A stretch of 64,000 bases of DNA from Mycobacterium sp. Z3061. GTDB taxonomy: Bacteria > Actinomycetota > Actinomycetes > Mycobacteriales > Mycobacteriaceae. The notes below the pieces were generated by a model. It was not told the DNA's origin, did no database searches, and saw nothing but the letters and a program-made list of their open reading frames with translations. This document shows, piece by piece, positions 52,547 through 63,688 of this stretch; the first letter of the stretch is position 1; each line of letters opens with the position of its first letter. The DNA is taken from positions 2,294,001 to 2,358,000 of the forward strand of contig NZ_CP134062.1 in the NCBI RefSeq assembly GCF_031583025.1. The letters are read 5' to 3'. The position numbers were made by a program, and so were the translations under genes.

Positions 52547-52553
52547 AGCTGCC

Positions 52554-53411
52554 ATGCCTGTTCGAACTGCGCTGTCTCCCGGCGCGCTGTCCCCGACGCT
52601 GCCGGTGCCCAAGTGGATCGCGCGCCCGGAATATGTCGGCAAGTCCACCGCCAAAGAGGGCTCCGAGCCGTGGGTGCAGGAACCCGAGGTCATCGAGAAG
52701 ATGCGGGTGGCCGGTCAGATCGCGGCGCGGGCGCTCCAAGAAGCGGGCAAGGCCGTCGCACCGGGCGTCACGACCGACCAACTCGACCGCATCGCGCACG
52801 AGTACATGGTCGACAACGGCGCCTACCCCTCGACGCTGGGCTACAAGCATTTCCCCAAGTCGTGCTGCACCTCCCTCAACGAGGTGATCTGCCACGGCAT
52901 CCCCGACTCGACGGTGATCGAGGACGGCGACATCGTCAACATCGACGTCACCGCCTACATCAACGGAGTGCACGGCGACACCAACGCGACGTTCCTGGCC
53001 GGTGACGTGTCCGAGGAGCACCGGCTGCTGGTCGAGCGGACCCACGAGGCGACCATGCGGGCGATCAAGGCCGTCAAACCGGGACGGCAGTTGTCGGTGG
53101 TCGGCCGGGTGATCGAGTCGTATGCAAATCGGTTCGGCTACAACGTGGTTCGCGACTTCACCGGCCACGGCATCGGCACCACGTTCCACAACGGGCTGGT
53201 GGTGCTGCACTACGACCAGCCCGCCGTGGAGACGGTCATCCAGCCGGGCATGACGTTCACGATCGAGCCGATGATCAATCTGGGAGCTCTGGATTACGAG
53301 ATCTGGGACGACGGCTGGACCGTGGTCACCCGGGACCGCAAGTGGACCGCGCAGTTCGAGCACACGCTGCTGGTCACCGACACCGGCGCGGAAATCCTCA
53401 CCCTGCCGTGA
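52554..53411 (+). CDS. mapB: Methionine aminopeptidase, type I
   Basis: 285 residues from ATG at 52554, the length of Rv2861c; an earlier frame opening at 52488 is rejected. An N-terminal extension with [14 protein letters not shown], a proline motif typical of the actinobacterial isoform, precedes the pita-bread catalytic domain. Metal ligands fall in [28 protein letters not shown] and FTIEPMIN. The enzyme removes the initiator methionine co-translationally. Confidence 0.95.
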   Translation: MPVRTALSPGALSPTLPVPKWIARPEYVGKSTAKEGSEPWVQEPEVIEKMRVAGQIAARALQEAGKAVAPGVTTDQLDRIAHEYMVDNGAYPSTLGYKHFPKSCCTSLNEVICHGIPDSTVIEDGDIVNIDVTAYINGVHGDTNATFLAGDVSEEHRLLVERTHEATMRAIKAVKPGRQLSVVGRVIESYANRFGYNVVRDFTGHGIGTTFHNGLVVLHYDQPAVETVIQPGMTFTIEPMINLGALDYEIWDDGWTVVTRDRKWTAQFEHTLLVTDTGAEILTLP

Positions 53412-53421
53412 CCCCGGTGGC

Positions 53422-53481
53422 GCGAGCAGACGCAAAATCGCCCCTTTTCGGCACGAAAAAGGCGATTTTGCGTCTGCTCGC
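53422..53481. repeat. Intergenic hairpin, GAGCAGACGCAAA family, copy 3
   Basis: The arms start GCGAGCAGACGCAAAATCGC and are perfect over 21 bp, extended by a TTTTCG/CGAAAA part, with a loop of only 3 nt. It lies between map and cobQ, which are read in the same direction, so a terminator role would separate them. The outer 21 bp match copy 1 except one base. Confidence 0.85.
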
Positions 53482-53490
53482 CGCACCACG

Positions 53491-54990
53491 GTGAGCGGGG
53501 CGCTGCTGGTCGCGGGCACCAGCTCGGATGCCGGGAAGTCCATGGTGGTCGCCGGGCTGTGCCGTCTGTTGGCGCGCCGCGGAGTTCGGGTCGCCCCGTT
53601 CAAGGCCCAGAACATGTCCAACAATTCCGCCGTCACCGTCGAAGGTGGCGAGATCGGGCGCGCCCAGGCGATCCAGGCACGCGCGGCCGGCCTGGAGCCC
53701 AGCGTGCGGTTCAATCCAGTGCTGCTCAAACCGGGCAGCGATGGAACCTCGCAATTGGTCGTCCGCGGCAAAGCCACCGAGTACGTCAGTGCGGCAAGCT
53801 ATTTCCGGCATCGCGACCAGGTGGCCGGCGTCGTACTCGACGAATTGCGGGGTCTGCGCCACGAATTCGACGCGGTGATCTGCGAGGGCGCCGGGTCGCC
53901 CGCCGAAATCAACTTGAGGGCAACCGACATCGCGAACATGGGCTTGGCCAGGGCCGCGGATCTGCCGGTGGTGCTGGTCGGCGACATCGACCGCGGCGGC
54001 CTGCTGGCGCACCTGTTCGGGACGGTCGCGGTCCTCGACCGCGAGGACCAGGCACTGATTGCGGGCTTTATCGTCAACAAGTTCCGCGGTGACCGCGCGC
54101 TGCTGGAACCGGGTCTGGTTCAGCTGGCGGAACTGACCGGCCGGCCCACCTATGGCGTGCTGCCGTACAGCGAGCGACTCTGGCTCGACGCCGAGGACTC
54201 TCTTTCGGTCGTAGCGCACCGCGTGGTCGGCACCCCGGAACCGCCGCGCGGCGAGCAGTGGTTGAGAGTGGCGGCCGTCCGCCTGCCACGCATCTCGAAT
54301 TCGACCGATGTCGAAGCTCTGGCTTGTGAACCCGGTGTCCTGGTGCGGTGGGTCACCGAGGCGGCCGACGTGGCCGACGCCGACCTGATCGTGCTACCCG
54401 GCAGCAAGGCCACCGTCGCCGATCTGTCCTGGCTGCGGGAACGCGGTCTGGCCGCGGGAATCGCCGACCACGCCGCGGCTGGTAAACCGGTGTTGGGCAT
54501 CTGCGGTGGCTACCAGATGCTGTGCCGCAGCATCGACGACACGGTGGAGTCGCGGGCCGGGGCGGTGCGCGGCCTGGGGTTGTTGGACGCCGACATCGAG
54601 TTCGCCGCGGCCAAGACGCTGCGTCGCTGGCGAGAGCCCCTGTCCGGCTACGAGATTCACCACGGACAGCTGGCCCGTTGCGCCGAGACGCCGTGGTTCG
54701 GGGCCGATTCCGAAACTGGGATCCGCCGCGGAGAGGTTTTCGGCACCCACTGGCACGGCCTGCTCGACAACGACGATTTCCGCCGGAGCTTTCTGAGCGG
54801 GGTCGCCGGCGCCGCCGGCCGCGACGGGTTCACGGTCGCCGACGACACGAATGTCGCTGCCCGCCGCGACGGCCAACTGGACCTGATCGCCGATCTACTG
54901 GGCACCCACCTCGAGGTAGAGGCGGTGCTGGGCCTGCTCACCGGTCCGGCGCCGCGGCGACCGCATCTCGTCAGCGAGCTACGTTCCTAG
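53491..54990 (+). CDS. cobQ: Cobyric acid synthase CobQ
   Basis: 499 residues from GTG at 53491. CobQ amidates four side chains of adenosylcobyrinate a,c-diamide using glutamine and ATP. The N-terminal ATP-binding domain has [20 protein letters not shown] and [34 protein letters not shown] follows. The class I amidotransferase domain carries C338 in [10 protein letters not shown] and the histidine in FGTHWHGLL. In M. tuberculosis cobQ1 lies far away (Rv0255c), so its place beside map marks a rearrangement or an extra copy. No cobalamin riboswitch is visible before it. Confidence 0.94.
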   Translation: MSGALLVAGTSSDAGKSMVVAGLCRLLARRGVRVAPFKAQNMSNNSAVTVEGGEIGRAQAIQARAAGLEPSVRFNPVLLKPGSDGTSQLVVRGKATEYVSAASYFRHRDQVAGVVLDELRGLRHEFDAVICEGAGSPAEINLRATDIANMGLARAADLPVVLVGDIDRGGLLAHLFGTVAVLDREDQALIAGFIVNKFRGDRALLEPGLVQLAELTGRPTYGVLPYSERLWLDAEDSLSVVAHRVVGTPEPPRGEQWLRVAAVRLPRISNSTDVEALACEPGVLVRWVTEAADVADADLIVLPGSKATVADLSWLRERGLAAGIADHAAAGKPVLGICGGYQMLCRSIDDTVESRAGAVRGLGLLDADIEFAAAKTLRRWREPLSGYEIHHGQLARCAETPWFGADSETGIRRGEVFGTHWHGLLDNDDFRRSFLSGVAGAAGRDGFTVADDTNVAARRDGQLDLIADLLGTHLEVEAVLGLLTGPAPRRPHLVSELRS

Positions 54991-55039
54991 CTGCCGCCGA
55001 AATACCAGAGCTCAGCACCGGGTCGCATGAATTCAAATT

Positions 55040-55055
55040 CAAATGTGCGCATTTG
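55040..55055 (+). promoter_or_regulatory. Palindrome in the AT-rich region upstream of the PPE gene
   Basis: CAAATG-TGCG-CATTTG forms a 6-4-6 inverted repeat within the AT-rich gap 54991-55149 between cobQ and the PPE gene. It could be a regulator site. No promoter hexamers can be assigned with confidence. Confidence 0.35.
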
Positions 55056-55149
55056 CTCCGGCTAATTTAGAAGTCCGTTCTGTGAATTCGGATATCGGGC
55101 CGCTGCATTTGTTGTAGCTTGACGGCTCGGGCTGAAATCTGGAGGCGGT

Positions 55150-55221
55150 ATGGTGCGACCTTTGCACACCTGGACAATGCAAGCGGCGGGTGCGCCGGGT
55201 TGCTCCCGGGCTTTGTCGTGA
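55150..55221 (+). CDS. Possible 23-residue leader peptide coupled to the PPE gene
   Basis: ATG at 55150 follows a strong GGAGG at 55141-55145 and opens a short frame [20 protein letters not shown] plus ALS. Its TGA (55219-55221) overlaps the PPE GTG (55218-55220) in a GTGA arrangement. The PPE start itself has no good ribosome binding site, so translation of the PPE gene may depend on ribosomes ending this leader. It may also be chance. Confidence 0.4.
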   Translation: MVRPLHTWTMQAAGAPGCSRALS

Positions 55222-58200
55222 GCTTCCTGACCTTCCCGCCGGAGATCAATTCCGCGCGAATCTTCACTGGTGCCGGGCCGGGGCCGATGCTGGCCGCGGC
55301 GACGGCGTGGGGTGGTTTGGCGGACGAATTAGCTACCGCCGCATCGTCTTTCGACTCGGTCACGTTAGGGCTGGCGGGCGCCTGGCTGGGCCCGTCGGCG
55401 GTGGCGATGGCGAACGCCGCCGCCCCATACGTGGGCTGGCTCAACGCGGCGGCGTCCGGGGCAGAGGAAGTCGCCGGGCAGGCGCGGGTTGCCGCCGGAG
55501 CCTTCGAGGCGGCCAGGGCCGCGACGGTGCATCCCGCCGCCCTGGTGGCCCATCGAAGCCAATTGTTGTCACTCGTTTTCTCGAACTTGTTCGGGCAGAA
55601 CGCCCCGGCCATCGCGGCGGCCGAAGCCGCCTATGAGCAAATGTGGGCGCAGGACGTGGCGGCGATGTCGGATTACTATTCCTCGGTTTCGGCCGCCGTT
55701 GCTCAATTGATGCCCTGGCAGAGTTCGTTGCAGGACCTGGCCGGCCGGGTCGCCGGGTTGCTGGGGATCGGAGGAAAAGCGTCGGCAGCCAGTCCCGTGG
55801 CGGACAGCAGCGCCGAACAGACCGCCGCCGCTGCCGCGCAGGGTGGCGCCGCTGCCGCCGGCGACCCGGTCGCGGCGCCGAGGCTCGCCGCCGCCCCGCT
55901 GGCCGCCGGCATCGGCAATCAAGGCAGTGGCAACAGCGGTAACGGCAACAGAGGCAACAACAACGTCGGCAACGGCAACCGGGGCGACGGCAACGGGGGC
56001 AGTGGCAACATCGGTTCGACCAACGGCGGCAGCGGCAACCGGGGCACCGGTAACACCGGCGACGGCAACATCGGCGATAACAATGTCGGCAGTGGCAACA
56101 CCGGTAACACCAATCAGGGCAACGGTAACCAGGGCAACGACAACAGGGGCGACGGCAACCGCGGCAACGGCAACGCCGGCAGCGGCAACACCGGCAGCGG
56201 CAACGTGGGCAACGGCAATCAGGGCAGCCTCAACGACGGAGACGGCAACAAGGGCGGCTTCAACAAGGGCAGCGGCAACAACGGCACCAGCAACCAGGGC
56301 AACGGCAACCAGGGCAGCACCAACGGCGGTGACGGCAATCGCGGCCTCTTCAACACCGGCAGCGGCAACACCGGCAACACTAACGCCGGTAACGGCAACA
56401 CCGGCAACGCGAACGCGGGTGACGGCAACAACAACACCAGCGACATCACCCACGGCAACGCCGGCGACGGCAACCTGGGCGGCGGCAACGCGGGGGACGG
56501 CAACAAGGGCGGCAACAACCAGGGCAGCGGCAACATCGGCGACGGCAACATCGGCGATGGCAACCACGGCAACGGCAATCAGGGCAACGGCAACCTGGGC
56601 AACAGCAACTCCGGAATCGGCAACGAAGGCAACAACAACGGCGGAAACGGCAACCTGGGCAACGGCAACACCGGCGACGCCAACAAGGGCGACAACAACT
56701 TCGGCAAGGGCAATCTGGGTAACACCAACGCCGGCGACGGCAACAAGGGCAACGCCAACGGCGGCTCGGGGAACCTGGGCGACCTGAATGTCGGCAACGG
56801 AAACAAGGGCTCCAACAATGCCGGCCAGGGCAACGCAGGCACCAACAACACCGGCGACGGGAACCTGGGCAGCGGCAACACCGGCCTGGGCAACGCCGGT
56901 GACAACAACACCGGCGACGGGAACAAGGGCAACACCAACGCCGGGTTCGGCAACACCGGCAACAACAACCAGGGCAGCGGCAATCGGGGCAATGACAATG
57001 TCGGCAACGGCAACTTCGGCAACGCCAACACCGGCCTGGGTAACCGTGGCGACAACAACGCCGGAAACGGCAACCTGGGCAACGGAAATTCCGGCTTCGG
57101 CAACAAGGGCAACGGCAACCAGGGCTCCGGCAACCAGGGCAACAACAACGTCGGCCACGGCGACATCGGCAGTAACAACATCGGTAACGGCAACATCGGC
57201 AGCGGCAACGCCGGTAGCGGCAATCGTGGTTTCGGGTTGGGGACCGGCGACAACAACCAGGGCAGCGGCAACCAGGGCAGCAACAACGTCGGCAGCGGCA
57301 ACATCGGCAACGGCAACGCCGGCAGCGGCAACCGCGGCATCGGGCTGGGGACCGGCGACAACAACCAGGGCAGCGGCAACCAGGGCAGCAACAACGTCGG
57401 CAACGGCAACATCGGCAACGCCAACGCCGGCAACGGCAACACCGGCAGCGGCAACGCCGGGAGTGGCAACGCAGGCAGCAACAACCAGGGCGGCGGCAAC
57501 TACGGCAGCGGCAACGCCGGAGAGGGCAACCGCGGCAACGGCAATGCCGGCAGCGGCAACGTCGGCAACAACAACCCCGGAATGGGCAACACCGGCAGCG
57601 GCAACGAGGGCGGCGGCAACAACGGGACGGGCAACCAGGGTTGGGGCAACACCGGCACCAACAACATCGGCTTCGGCAACACCGGAAACAACAACATTGG
57701 CTTCGGGCTCACCGGAGACAACCAGGTCGGTATCGGCCGGCTCAACTCGGGATGGTTCAACCTGGGACTGGGCAACTCCGGAAACTTCAACATCGGCTTC
57801 GGGAACTCGGGCAGCGGCAACATCGGCTTCGGAAACTCGGGCAACTACAACATCGGCTTCGGAAACGCCGGCAGCGGAAACCTGGGCTGGTGGAATGGCG
57901 GCAACGGCAACACGTTTGCGATGAACGCCGGCAACTACAACACCGGACTCTGGAACGCGGGGAACCTGAACACCGGGCTGTGGAATTCCGGCAGCAACAA
58001 CACGGGAATGTTCAACGCGGGCAGCACCAACACCGGTCTGTTCAACTCGGGCAGCACCAACACCGGAATGTACAACTCCGGCAGCACGAATAGCGGAAAC
58101 TACAACTCGGGCAGCACGAACACCGGGCGTTACAACTCAGGTGGCACCAACACGGGCAACTACAACTCGGGCGGCACCAACACCGGTGACTTCAATGCCG

Positions 58201-61200
58201 GCGGCACCAACACCGGCAATTACAACTCCGGCGGCACCAACACGGGCAACTACAACTCGGGCGGCACCAACACCGGTGACTTCAATGCCGGTGGCACCAA
58301 TTACGGCAGCTACAACGCCGGTGGCACCAACACGGGCAACTTCAACGCCGGAGGCACCAACACCGGCGACTTCAACTCGGGCGGCACCAACGCGGGCTAC
58401 TACAACTCCGGTGGCACTAACTCCGGCAATTACAACTCCGGCGGCACCAACACCGGCCACTACAACGCGGGCGGCACGAACACCGGTAACTACAACTCCG
58501 GCGGCACCAACACGGGCAACTACAACTCCGGTGGCACCAACACCGGTGACTACAACTCGGGTGGCACCAATACCGGTAACTACAACTCGGGCAACACCAA
58601 CACCGGAAACCTCAACTCCGGCAACACCAATACGGGCAATCAGAACTCGGGCAACACGAACACCGGAAACCTCAACTCCGGCAACACCAATACCGGCAAT
58701 CAGAACTCGGGCAACACCAATACCGGGAACCTGAACTCGGGCAACACCAACACCTACGGTGACGCAAGCCGGCCCGACGGCTACAACTCGGGCGACACCA
58801 ACACCGGCAGCTACAACTCCGGGAACACCAACACCGGTAACTCCAACTCGGGCAACACCAATACCGGCGACCTCAACTCGGGCAACACCAACACCGGTGC
58901 GCGCAACTCGGGCAACACGAACACCGGAAACCTCAACTCCGGGAACACCAACACCGGCAACGCCAACTCGGGCAACACCAACACCGGCAACTTCAACTCC
59001 GGGAACACCAACACCTACTTCAACCCCAGCTCGCCGGACGGATTCAACTCCGGCGACACCAACACCGGCAGCTACAACTCCGGTGACACCAACACCGGGT
59101 TCCGCAACTCGGGCAACACCAACACCGGCACCGGCAACTCCGGCAACACCAACTCCGGCGACTTCAACTCCGGCTTCACCAACACCGGCGACCGCAACTC
59201 CGGCAACACCAACACCGGCAACGCCAACTCCGGTAACACCAACACCGGCAACAACAACTCCGGCTTCACCGACACCGGCAACGGAAACTCGGGCAATACC
59301 AACAGATTCGACTTCAACTCCGGCAACACCAACACCGGCAACAAGAACGCCGGCTTCACCAACACCGGTGACGGCAACAGCGGAAACACCAACACCGGGG
59401 CCAACAATTCGGGTAAGACCAACACCGGCACCGGCAACAGCGGCGATACGAACAGCGGAGCCAACAACTCCGGCAACACCAACACCGGCGACGGCAACAG
59501 CGGGAACACCAATAGCGGCGACAACAACGCGGGCAACACCAACACCGGCAACGGAAACCGCGGAAACACCAACACCGGCAACGACAACACCGGCAGCACC
59601 AACACGGGCGACAGGAACAGCGGTAACACCAACACCGGCAACGACAACTCCGGTAACACCAACACCGGTGACAGAAACTCCGGCAGCTGGAACGTCGGCA
59701 ACGACAACACCGGCAACGGCGCGCCGGTCGGAGCCTCGGGGACCGGAAACGGCCTCGGCTCTTCCGGTTTCGGCAATACCGCGGCGTCGGGTACTTCCGG
59801 TTTCGGCAACGACCTGAGCAACGGCACATCGGGTGCCGGCAACGGCGGCCTGGGCGGTGGTAACTCGGGGCTCAACAACGGCGGCGTAGGTGGCGGAAAC
59901 TCGGGAGTCGGCAACGGTGGTTTCGGCAGCTCGGGCAACTCCGGCAAAGATAACGGCGGCTTCGCCAACGGGGGCAACTCGGGCACGAACAACGCCAGCC
60001 CGGGCGGCGGCAACTCCGGCTCTGGCAACAACGTGGCCGGCGGCGGCAACTCCGGCAACCTCAACCGCGGCGTCGGCGGCGGTAACTCGGGCACCAACAA
60101 CAGCGGCGCCGGTGGCGGCAACGCCGGTTCCAACAACTCGGGCAGCAACGGCAGCTCCGGCGAGGGCAACCAGGGCAGCGGCGGCAACTCCGGCTTCAGC
60201 AACAGCGGCTCCGCCGGACAATCCGGGACCGGCAACAGCGGCGGCGCCGGCAACTCGGGCACCAACAACAACGGTTCACTCGGCAGTTCGGGACAGGCCA
60301 ACGGCGGCGCGGGCGGCAACTCGGGGACCGGCAACAACGGCAGCGCCGGCAACTCCGGCAACGGCAATTCCGGCAGTGCCGGAAACTCGGGTTTCAGCAA
60401 CAGTGGCGGCGGCGGTAACTCCGGCACCAACAACACCGGCGCCACCTTCGGCAGCTCGGGCGCAAACAACTTTGCCGCAGGCGGCAATTCGGGGACCAGC
60501 AACTCCGGCGGCGGTGGCAACTCCGGCACCGGTAACAACGGGAGCGCCGGCAGCTCGGGGCTGAACAACCAAGGTAGCGGCGGCAACTCCGGCACCAGCA
60601 ACACCGGCGCAACCTTCGGGAGCTCGGGGCTGAACAACTCAGCGGCCGGCGGCAGCTCGGGTACCGGCAACAACGGGTCCGCCGGCAACTCGGGCTTCAA
60701 CAACAACGGCAGCGGCGGACAGTCGGGCACCGGCAACAACGGTGGCGCCGGCACCTCCGGTTCCGGCAACAACGCGGCAGGCGGCAGCTCCGGCTCCAAC
60801 AACAATGGCACTGCGGGCAATTCGGGCACCGGGAACAACGGCAGCGCGGGCAACTCGGGCTCGGGCAACAACGGCAGCGCGGGCAGCTCGGGTGCCAACA
60901 ACAACGCCATCAGCTTCGGCAGTTCCGGAACCGGGAACATCGCCGCCTCTGGTAGCTCCGGCTCCGGCAACTCCGGCAGCGGCGGAGACTCGGGCACCGA
61001 CAACGCCGGCAGCGCGGGCAGCTCCGGCAACAACAACAACGGCACCGCCGGCAGCTCGGGCAGCGGCAACGTCGGCGGCGGCAACGCCGGTTCGGGCAAC
61101 ATCGGCTTCGGCAGCTCGGGCGGCACCAACATCGGCGCCGGCAGTTCCGGCACCAGCAACCCCGGGGCGGGCAACGCGGGCACCGGCAACGTCGGTGCCG

Positions 61201-61709
61201 GGACGTCCGGCATCAACAACCCCGGCACGGGAAGCTCTGGGAACCAGAACTTCGGCTTCGGCACGTCCGGCAACTACAACGCCGGCGCCGGCAACTCCGG
61301 CACCTTCAACCCGGGCGCGGGCAGTTCCGGGCTGTTCAACATCTACGCGGGCGACTCCGGCTATCTGGCGTCCGGACTGGGCAACTCGGGCCTGCTCACG
61401 CTGGGCGCCGGTAACTCCGGCGCCGTGACCCCGGGTGCCGGGAACTCGGGCTGGCTGCTGGCGGGGTTGGGGAATTCGGGAACGCTGAATCTGGGCTCGG
61501 CGCTGTCCGGCCTGACCAACTTCGGCGCCGCCAACTCGGGACTGCTCAATGCCGGCACGACCCTGTCCGGCTTCGTCAACGTCGGCGTCTACAACGCCGG
61601 TCTGCTGGACATCGGTTATCTGCCGCGGGCGCTCTATGTCGGCAATCTGGCATTCGAGGTTGCCACTTTCCTTCTCCGGCAACTGACGGGTCTGCTTCCC
61701 GGCGTGTAA
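55218..61709 (+). CDS. PPE-MPTR family protein
   Basis: 2163 residues from GTG at 55218 ([20 protein letters not shown]); a frame opening 99 nt earlier is not PPE-like. The PPE domain (about 1-180) has FPPEINS, a WxG-type turn (AWLGPSA) and the helical hairpin used to pair with a PE partner. Residues from about 233 are major polymorphic tandem repeats of the NxGxGNxG type, in blocks of different consensus. The C terminus leaves the repeat ([20 protein letters not shown]). PPE-MPTR proteins are surface or secreted, probably by ESX-5, and restricted to slow growers. No PE gene is adjacent. Role unknown. Confidence 0.95.
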   Translation: MSFLTFPPEINSARIFTGAGPGPMLAAATAWGGLADELATAASSFDSVTLGLAGAWLGPSAVAMANAAAPYVGWLNAAASGAEEVAGQARVAAGAFEAARAATVHPAALVAHRSQLLSLVFSNLFGQNAPAIAAAEAAYEQMWAQDVAAMSDYYSSVSAAVAQLMPWQSSLQDLAGRVAGLLGIGGKASAASPVADSSAEQTAAAAAQGGAAAAGDPVAAPRLAAAPLAAGIGNQGSGNSGNGNRGNNNVGNGNRGDGNGGSGNIGSTNGGSGNRGTGNTGDGNIGDNNVGSGNTGNTNQGNGNQGNDNRGDGNRGNGNAGSGNTGSGNVGNGNQGSLNDGDGNKGGFNKGSGNNGTSNQGNGNQGSTNGGDGNRGLFNTGSGNTGNTNAGNGNTGNANAGDGNNNTSDITHGNAGDGNLGGGNAGDGNKGGNNQGSGNIGDGNIGDGNHGNGNQGNGNLGNSNSGIGNEGNNNGGNGNLGNGNTGDANKGDNNFGKGNLGNTNAGDGNKGNANGGSGNLGDLNVGNGNKGSNNAGQGNAGTNNTGDGNLGSGNTGLGNAGDNNTGDGNKGNTNAGFGNTGNNNQGSGNRGNDNVGNGNFGNANTGLGNRGDNNAGNGNLGNGNSGFGNKGNGNQGSGNQGNNNVGHGDIGSNNIGNGNIGSGNAGSGNRGFGLGTGDNNQGSGNQGSNNVGSGNIGNGNAGSGNRGIGLGTGDNNQGSGNQGSNNVGNGNIGNANAGNGNTGSGNAGSGNAGSNNQGGGNYGSGNAGEGNRGNGNAGSGNVGNNNPGMGNTGSGNEGGGNNGTGNQGWGNTGTNNIGFGNTGNNNIGFGLTGDNQVGIGRLNSGWFNLGLGNSGNFNIGFGNSGSGNIGFGNSGNYNIGFGNAGSGNLGWWNGGNGNTFAMNAGNYNTGLWNAGNLNTGLWNSGSNNTGMFNAGSTNTGLFNSGSTNTGMYNSGSTNSGNYNSGSTNTGRYNSGGTNTGNYNSGGTNTGDFNAGGTNTGNYNSGGTNTGNYNSGGTNTGDFNAGGTNYGSYNAGGTNTGNFNAGGTNTGDFNSGGTNAGYYNSGGTNSGNYNSGGTNTGHYNAGGTNTGNYNSGGTNTGNYNSGGTNTGDYNSGGTNTGNYNSGNTNTGNLNSGNTNTGNQNSGNTNTGNLNSGNTNTGNQNSGNTNTGNLNSGNTNTYGDASRPDGYNSGDTNTGSYNSGNTNTGNSNSGNTNTGDLNSGNTNTGARNSGNTNTGNLNSGNTNTGNANSGNTNTGNFNSGNTNTYFNPSSPDGFNSGDTNTGSYNSGDTNTGFRNSGNTNTGTGNSGNTNSGDFNSGFTNTGDRNSGNTNTGNANSGNTNTGNNNSGFTDTGNGNSGNTNRFDFNSGNTNTGNKNAGFTNTGDGNSGNTNTGANNSGKTNTGTGNSGDTNSGANNSGNTNTGDGNSGNTNSGDNNAGNTNTGNGNRGNTNTGNDNTGSTNTGDRNSGNTNTGNDNSGNTNTGDRNSGSWNVGNDNTGNGAPVGASGTGNGLGSSGFGNTAASGTSGFGNDLSNGTSGAGNGGLGGGNSGLNNGGVGGGNSGVGNGGFGSSGNSGKDNGGFANGGNSGTNNASPGGGNSGSGNNVAGGGNSGNLNRGVGGGNSGTNNSGAGGGNAGSNNSGSNGSSGEGNQGSGGNSGFSNSGSAGQSGTGNSGGAGNSGTNNNGSLGSSGQANGGAGGNSGTGNNGSAGNSGNGNSGSAGNSGFSNSGGGGNSGTNNTGATFGSSGANNFAAGGNSGTSNSGGGGNSGTGNNGSAGSSGLNNQGSGGNSGTSNTGATFGSSGLNNSAAGGSSGTGNNGSAGNSGFNNNGSGGQSGTGNNGGAGTSGSGNNAAGGSSGSNNNGTAGNSGTGNNGSAGNSGSGNNGSAGSSGANNNAISFGSSGTGNIAASGSSGSGNSGSGGDSGTDNAGSAGSSGNNNNGTAGSSGSGNVGGGNAGSGNIGFGSSGGTNIGAGSSGTSNPGAGNAGTGNVGAGTSGINNPGTGSSGNQNFGFGTSGNYNAGAGNSGTFNPGAGSSGLFNIYAGDSGYLASGLGNSGLLTLGAGNSGAVTPGAGNSGWLLAGLGNSGTLNLGSALSGLTNFGAANSGLLNAGTTLSGFVNVGVYNAGLLDIGYLPRALYVGNLAFEVATFLLRQLTGLLPGV
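55914..61600 (+). repeat. MPTR repeat array inside the PPE gene
   Basis: The 5.7-kb array encodes glycine/asparagine pentapeptides. Blocks differ: NxGxGNxG with G[ND]GN units at 55914-57650; [14 protein letters not shown] types at 57650-57890; TNTGxYNSGG decapeptides at about 58020-58590; TNTGxxNSGN decapeptides to about 59700; GGNSG/SAGNSGxGNNG units at 59720-61080; and GAGNSG units to the end. Strong G+C skew between strands makes long open frames on other strands, which are not genes. Confidence 0.9.
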
Positions 61710-61738
61710 ACCAGGGCCATTGGGCGTAGTTTGGCGGG

Positions 61739-62302
61739 GTGTCCAGGATGATGACCACCCTCGACGGGTTCTCTGTGCACGTGGGTATCGCCGGTCCGGA
61801 AAAGGGCGTCGTGGTGGTGATACTCGGCGCCGAGCAACGCGCAGTGTCGGCCTATGACGCGATCTGCGAGCGCCTGCACACCGCCTCGCTGCGAACGGTC
61901 GTCATCGCCGCGGACCCGCGCTTGACCGTCAAGTCGGTGATCGGCATCCTCGACGCTCTCGGGATCGGCTGGGCCGTGGTGGTGGGTGACCGGGACGGGG
62001 CCGAGCTGGCCTGGGAATTGGCGGCGACCCGACTGGGCCGGTTCGCCGGCCTGGTCGTCATCGATCGCGGGCACCCGGCCGTGGCCGGCGCCGACGGGGC
62101 GGTTCGCGACGACCAATGTCCGCCGGTGGAGATCGGCACCACCATGCTGGTGAGTTCACCCGCCGCGCGATCCGCGGCCCGCGACAGTCAGCGGCTGGTG
62201 CTCTCCGACTACCGCGTCGTGGACCTGGCCGGTCGCCGCAACGCCCAGGAGTCGACAGCGCAGTTGGCCACCGAGATCGTGCTGCGCACCAGCGCCTGGT
62301 AG
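61739..62302 (+). CDS. Small alpha/beta-hydrolase-like protein
   Basis: 187 residues from GTG at 61739 (VSRMMTTLDGFSVHVGIAGP). The order of strands and helices (VVVVILGAEQRA, YDAICERLH, LRTVVIAADPRL, VIGILDALGIGWAVVVGDRD, GRFAGLVVIDRG) fits the N-terminal half of an alpha/beta hydrolase. The usual nucleophile elbow (GxSxG) is replaced by VGDRDGAE with an acidic residue, so it may be a non-catalytic relative or a dehalogenase-like enzyme. It lies 18 bp before glnA4 and may share its transcript. Confidence 0.75.
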   Translation: MSRMMTTLDGFSVHVGIAGPEKGVVVVILGAEQRAVSAYDAICERLHTASLRTVVIAADPRLTVKSVIGILDALGIGWAVVVGDRDGAELAWELAATRLGRFAGLVVIDRGHPAVAGADGAVRDDQCPPVEIGTTMLVSSPAARSAARDSQRLVLSDYRVVDLAGRRNAQESTAQLATEIVLRTSAW

Positions 62303-62320
62303 GCGCGGGGGTCAAGCCAA

Positions 62321-63688
62321 GTGCCACAACATGATTCGTCGCGACTGCCGCTGACTGAACTGGTGCAGCTGGTGGGCACCGGCGACATCGACACGGTCAT
62401 CGTCGCGTTCACCGACATGCAGGGCAGGCTGGCCGGCAAGCGGCTGGCCGGCCGGTTCTTCGTCGACGAGGTGGCCGCGCACGGGGCCGAGTGCTGCAGC
62501 TATCTGGTGGCCGTCGACGTCGACCTCAACACCGTGCCCGGCTATGCCATGTCGAGCTGGGAAACCGGTTACGGCGACATGGTGATGACACCCGACCTGT
62601 CCACGTTGCGGCTGGTGCCGTGGCTGCCTGGCACGGCCCTGGTGATCGCGGACCTGAGCTGGGCCGACGGCAGCCCGGTGGCCGTGTCGCCGCGCGCCAT
62701 CCTGCGCCGCCAGCTCAACCGGCTGGCGGAGCGCGATCTGATCGCCGACGTCGCCACCGAGCTGGAGTTCATCGTGTTCGACGAGTCCTACCGTGCGGCG
62801 TGGGCCGGCGGCTACCGGGACCTGACACCGGCCAGCGATTACAACATCGACTACGCGATCATGGCGTCTTCGCGGATGGAGCCGCTGCTGCGCGATATCC
62901 GGCTGGGCATGCAGGGCGCAGGTCTGCGGGTCGAGGCCATCAAGGGCGAATGCAACAACGGACAGCAGGAAATCGGCTTCCGCTACGACGAGGCGCTGGT
63001 CACCTGCGACAACCACGCCATCTACAAGAACGGCGCCAAGGAGATTGCCGACCAGCACGGCAAGAGCCTGACGTTCATGGCCAAATACGATGAGCGCGAA
63101 GGCAACAGCTGCCACATTCACCTGTCGTTGCGCGGCCCGGATGACAGTGCGGCGTTCGCCGACGGCAGCGGCGGGATGTCGGCCGCCTTCCGCAGCTTCG
63201 TTGCCGGACTGCTCGCCACGATTCGCGAACTCACGTTGTTTTTCGCGCCGAACATCAACTCGTACAAGCGTTTTGCCGATGGCAGCTTCGCCCCGACGGC
63301 GGTGGCCTGGGGGATGGACAACCGTACCTGCGCGCTGCGCGTGGTGGGGCACGGGCGCAGTATCCGGGTGGAATGCCGGGTGCCGGGCGGCGACGTCAAC
63401 CAGTATCTGGCGGTCGCCGCGCTGATCGCCGGTGGGCTGTACGGTATCGACCGGGGCCTCGAGCTTGGTGAGCCCTACGCGGGCAACGCCTACGACGCGA
63501 GGGATGTCCAGCGGCTGCCGGCCACGCTGGGCGAGGCTGCGACGCTGTTCGGGAATTCGGCGCTGGCGCGGGAGGCCTTCGGCGACGACGTGGTGGCGCA
63601 CTACCTGAACAACGCGCACGTGGAGCTGAAGGCGTTCAACGCCGCGGTCACCGACTGGGAGAGGATTCGTGGCTTTGAACGGCTTTAG
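62321..63688 (+). CDS. glnA4: Glutamine synthetase-like protein GlnA4
   Basis: 455 residues from GTG at 62321. The glutamine-synthetase fold has the N-terminal beta-grasp (DTVIVAFTDMQGRLAGKRL) and the catalytic domain with ELEFIVFDES, KGECNNGQQEIGFRYDEAL, NSCHIHLSL and ECRVPGGDVNQYLAVAAL. It lacks the adenylylation loop of GlnA1 and is closer to gamma-glutamylpolyamine synthetases. It corresponds to Rv2860c. With the amidotransferase gene that follows, and aldC beyond the window in M. tuberculosis, it suggests a polyamine or amine catabolic pathway. Confidence 0.93.
   Translation: MPQHDSSRLPLTELVQLVGTGDIDTVIVAFTDMQGRLAGKRLAGRFFVDEVAAHGAECCSYLVAVDVDLNTVPGYAMSSWETGYGDMVMTPDLSTLRLVPWLPGTALVIADLSWADGSPVAVSPRAILRRQLNRLAERDLIADVATELEFIVFDESYRAAWAGGYRDLTPASDYNIDYAIMASSRMEPLLRDIRLGMQGAGLRVEAIKGECNNGQQEIGFRYDEALVTCDNHAIYKNGAKEIADQHGKSLTFMAKYDEREGNSCHIHLSLRGPDDSAAFADGSGGMSAAFRSFVAGLLATIRELTLFFAPNINSYKRFADGSFAPTAVAWGMDNRTCALRVVGHGRSIRVECRVPGGDVNQYLAVAALIAGGLYGIDRGLELGEPYAGNAYDARDVQRLPATLGEAATLFGNSALAREAFGDDVVAHYLNNAHVELKAFNAAVTDWERIRGFERL

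Noticed and set aside
53412..53490. Possible cobalamin riboswitch before cobQ
   Set aside because: The gap is only 79 bp and is filled by the palindromic element; no B12-box-like sequence is seen.
55569..57158. Minus-strand open frame of 529 codons over the first part of the PPE gene
   Set aside because: Antisense reading of the repeats with Val/Ala-only composition; the PPE domain on the + strand is certain.
58137..61273. Long open frames (about 700 residues) on the minus strand across the PPE gene
   Set aside because: They arise because the MPTR repeats lack stops in several frames; their products are simple Val/Ala/Gly or Pro/Leu repeats with no family features.
55914..61600. Repeat array that might be mistaken for a CRISPR array or satellite
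   Set aside because: Repeats are in frame, encode MPTR pentapeptides, and lack regular spacers.
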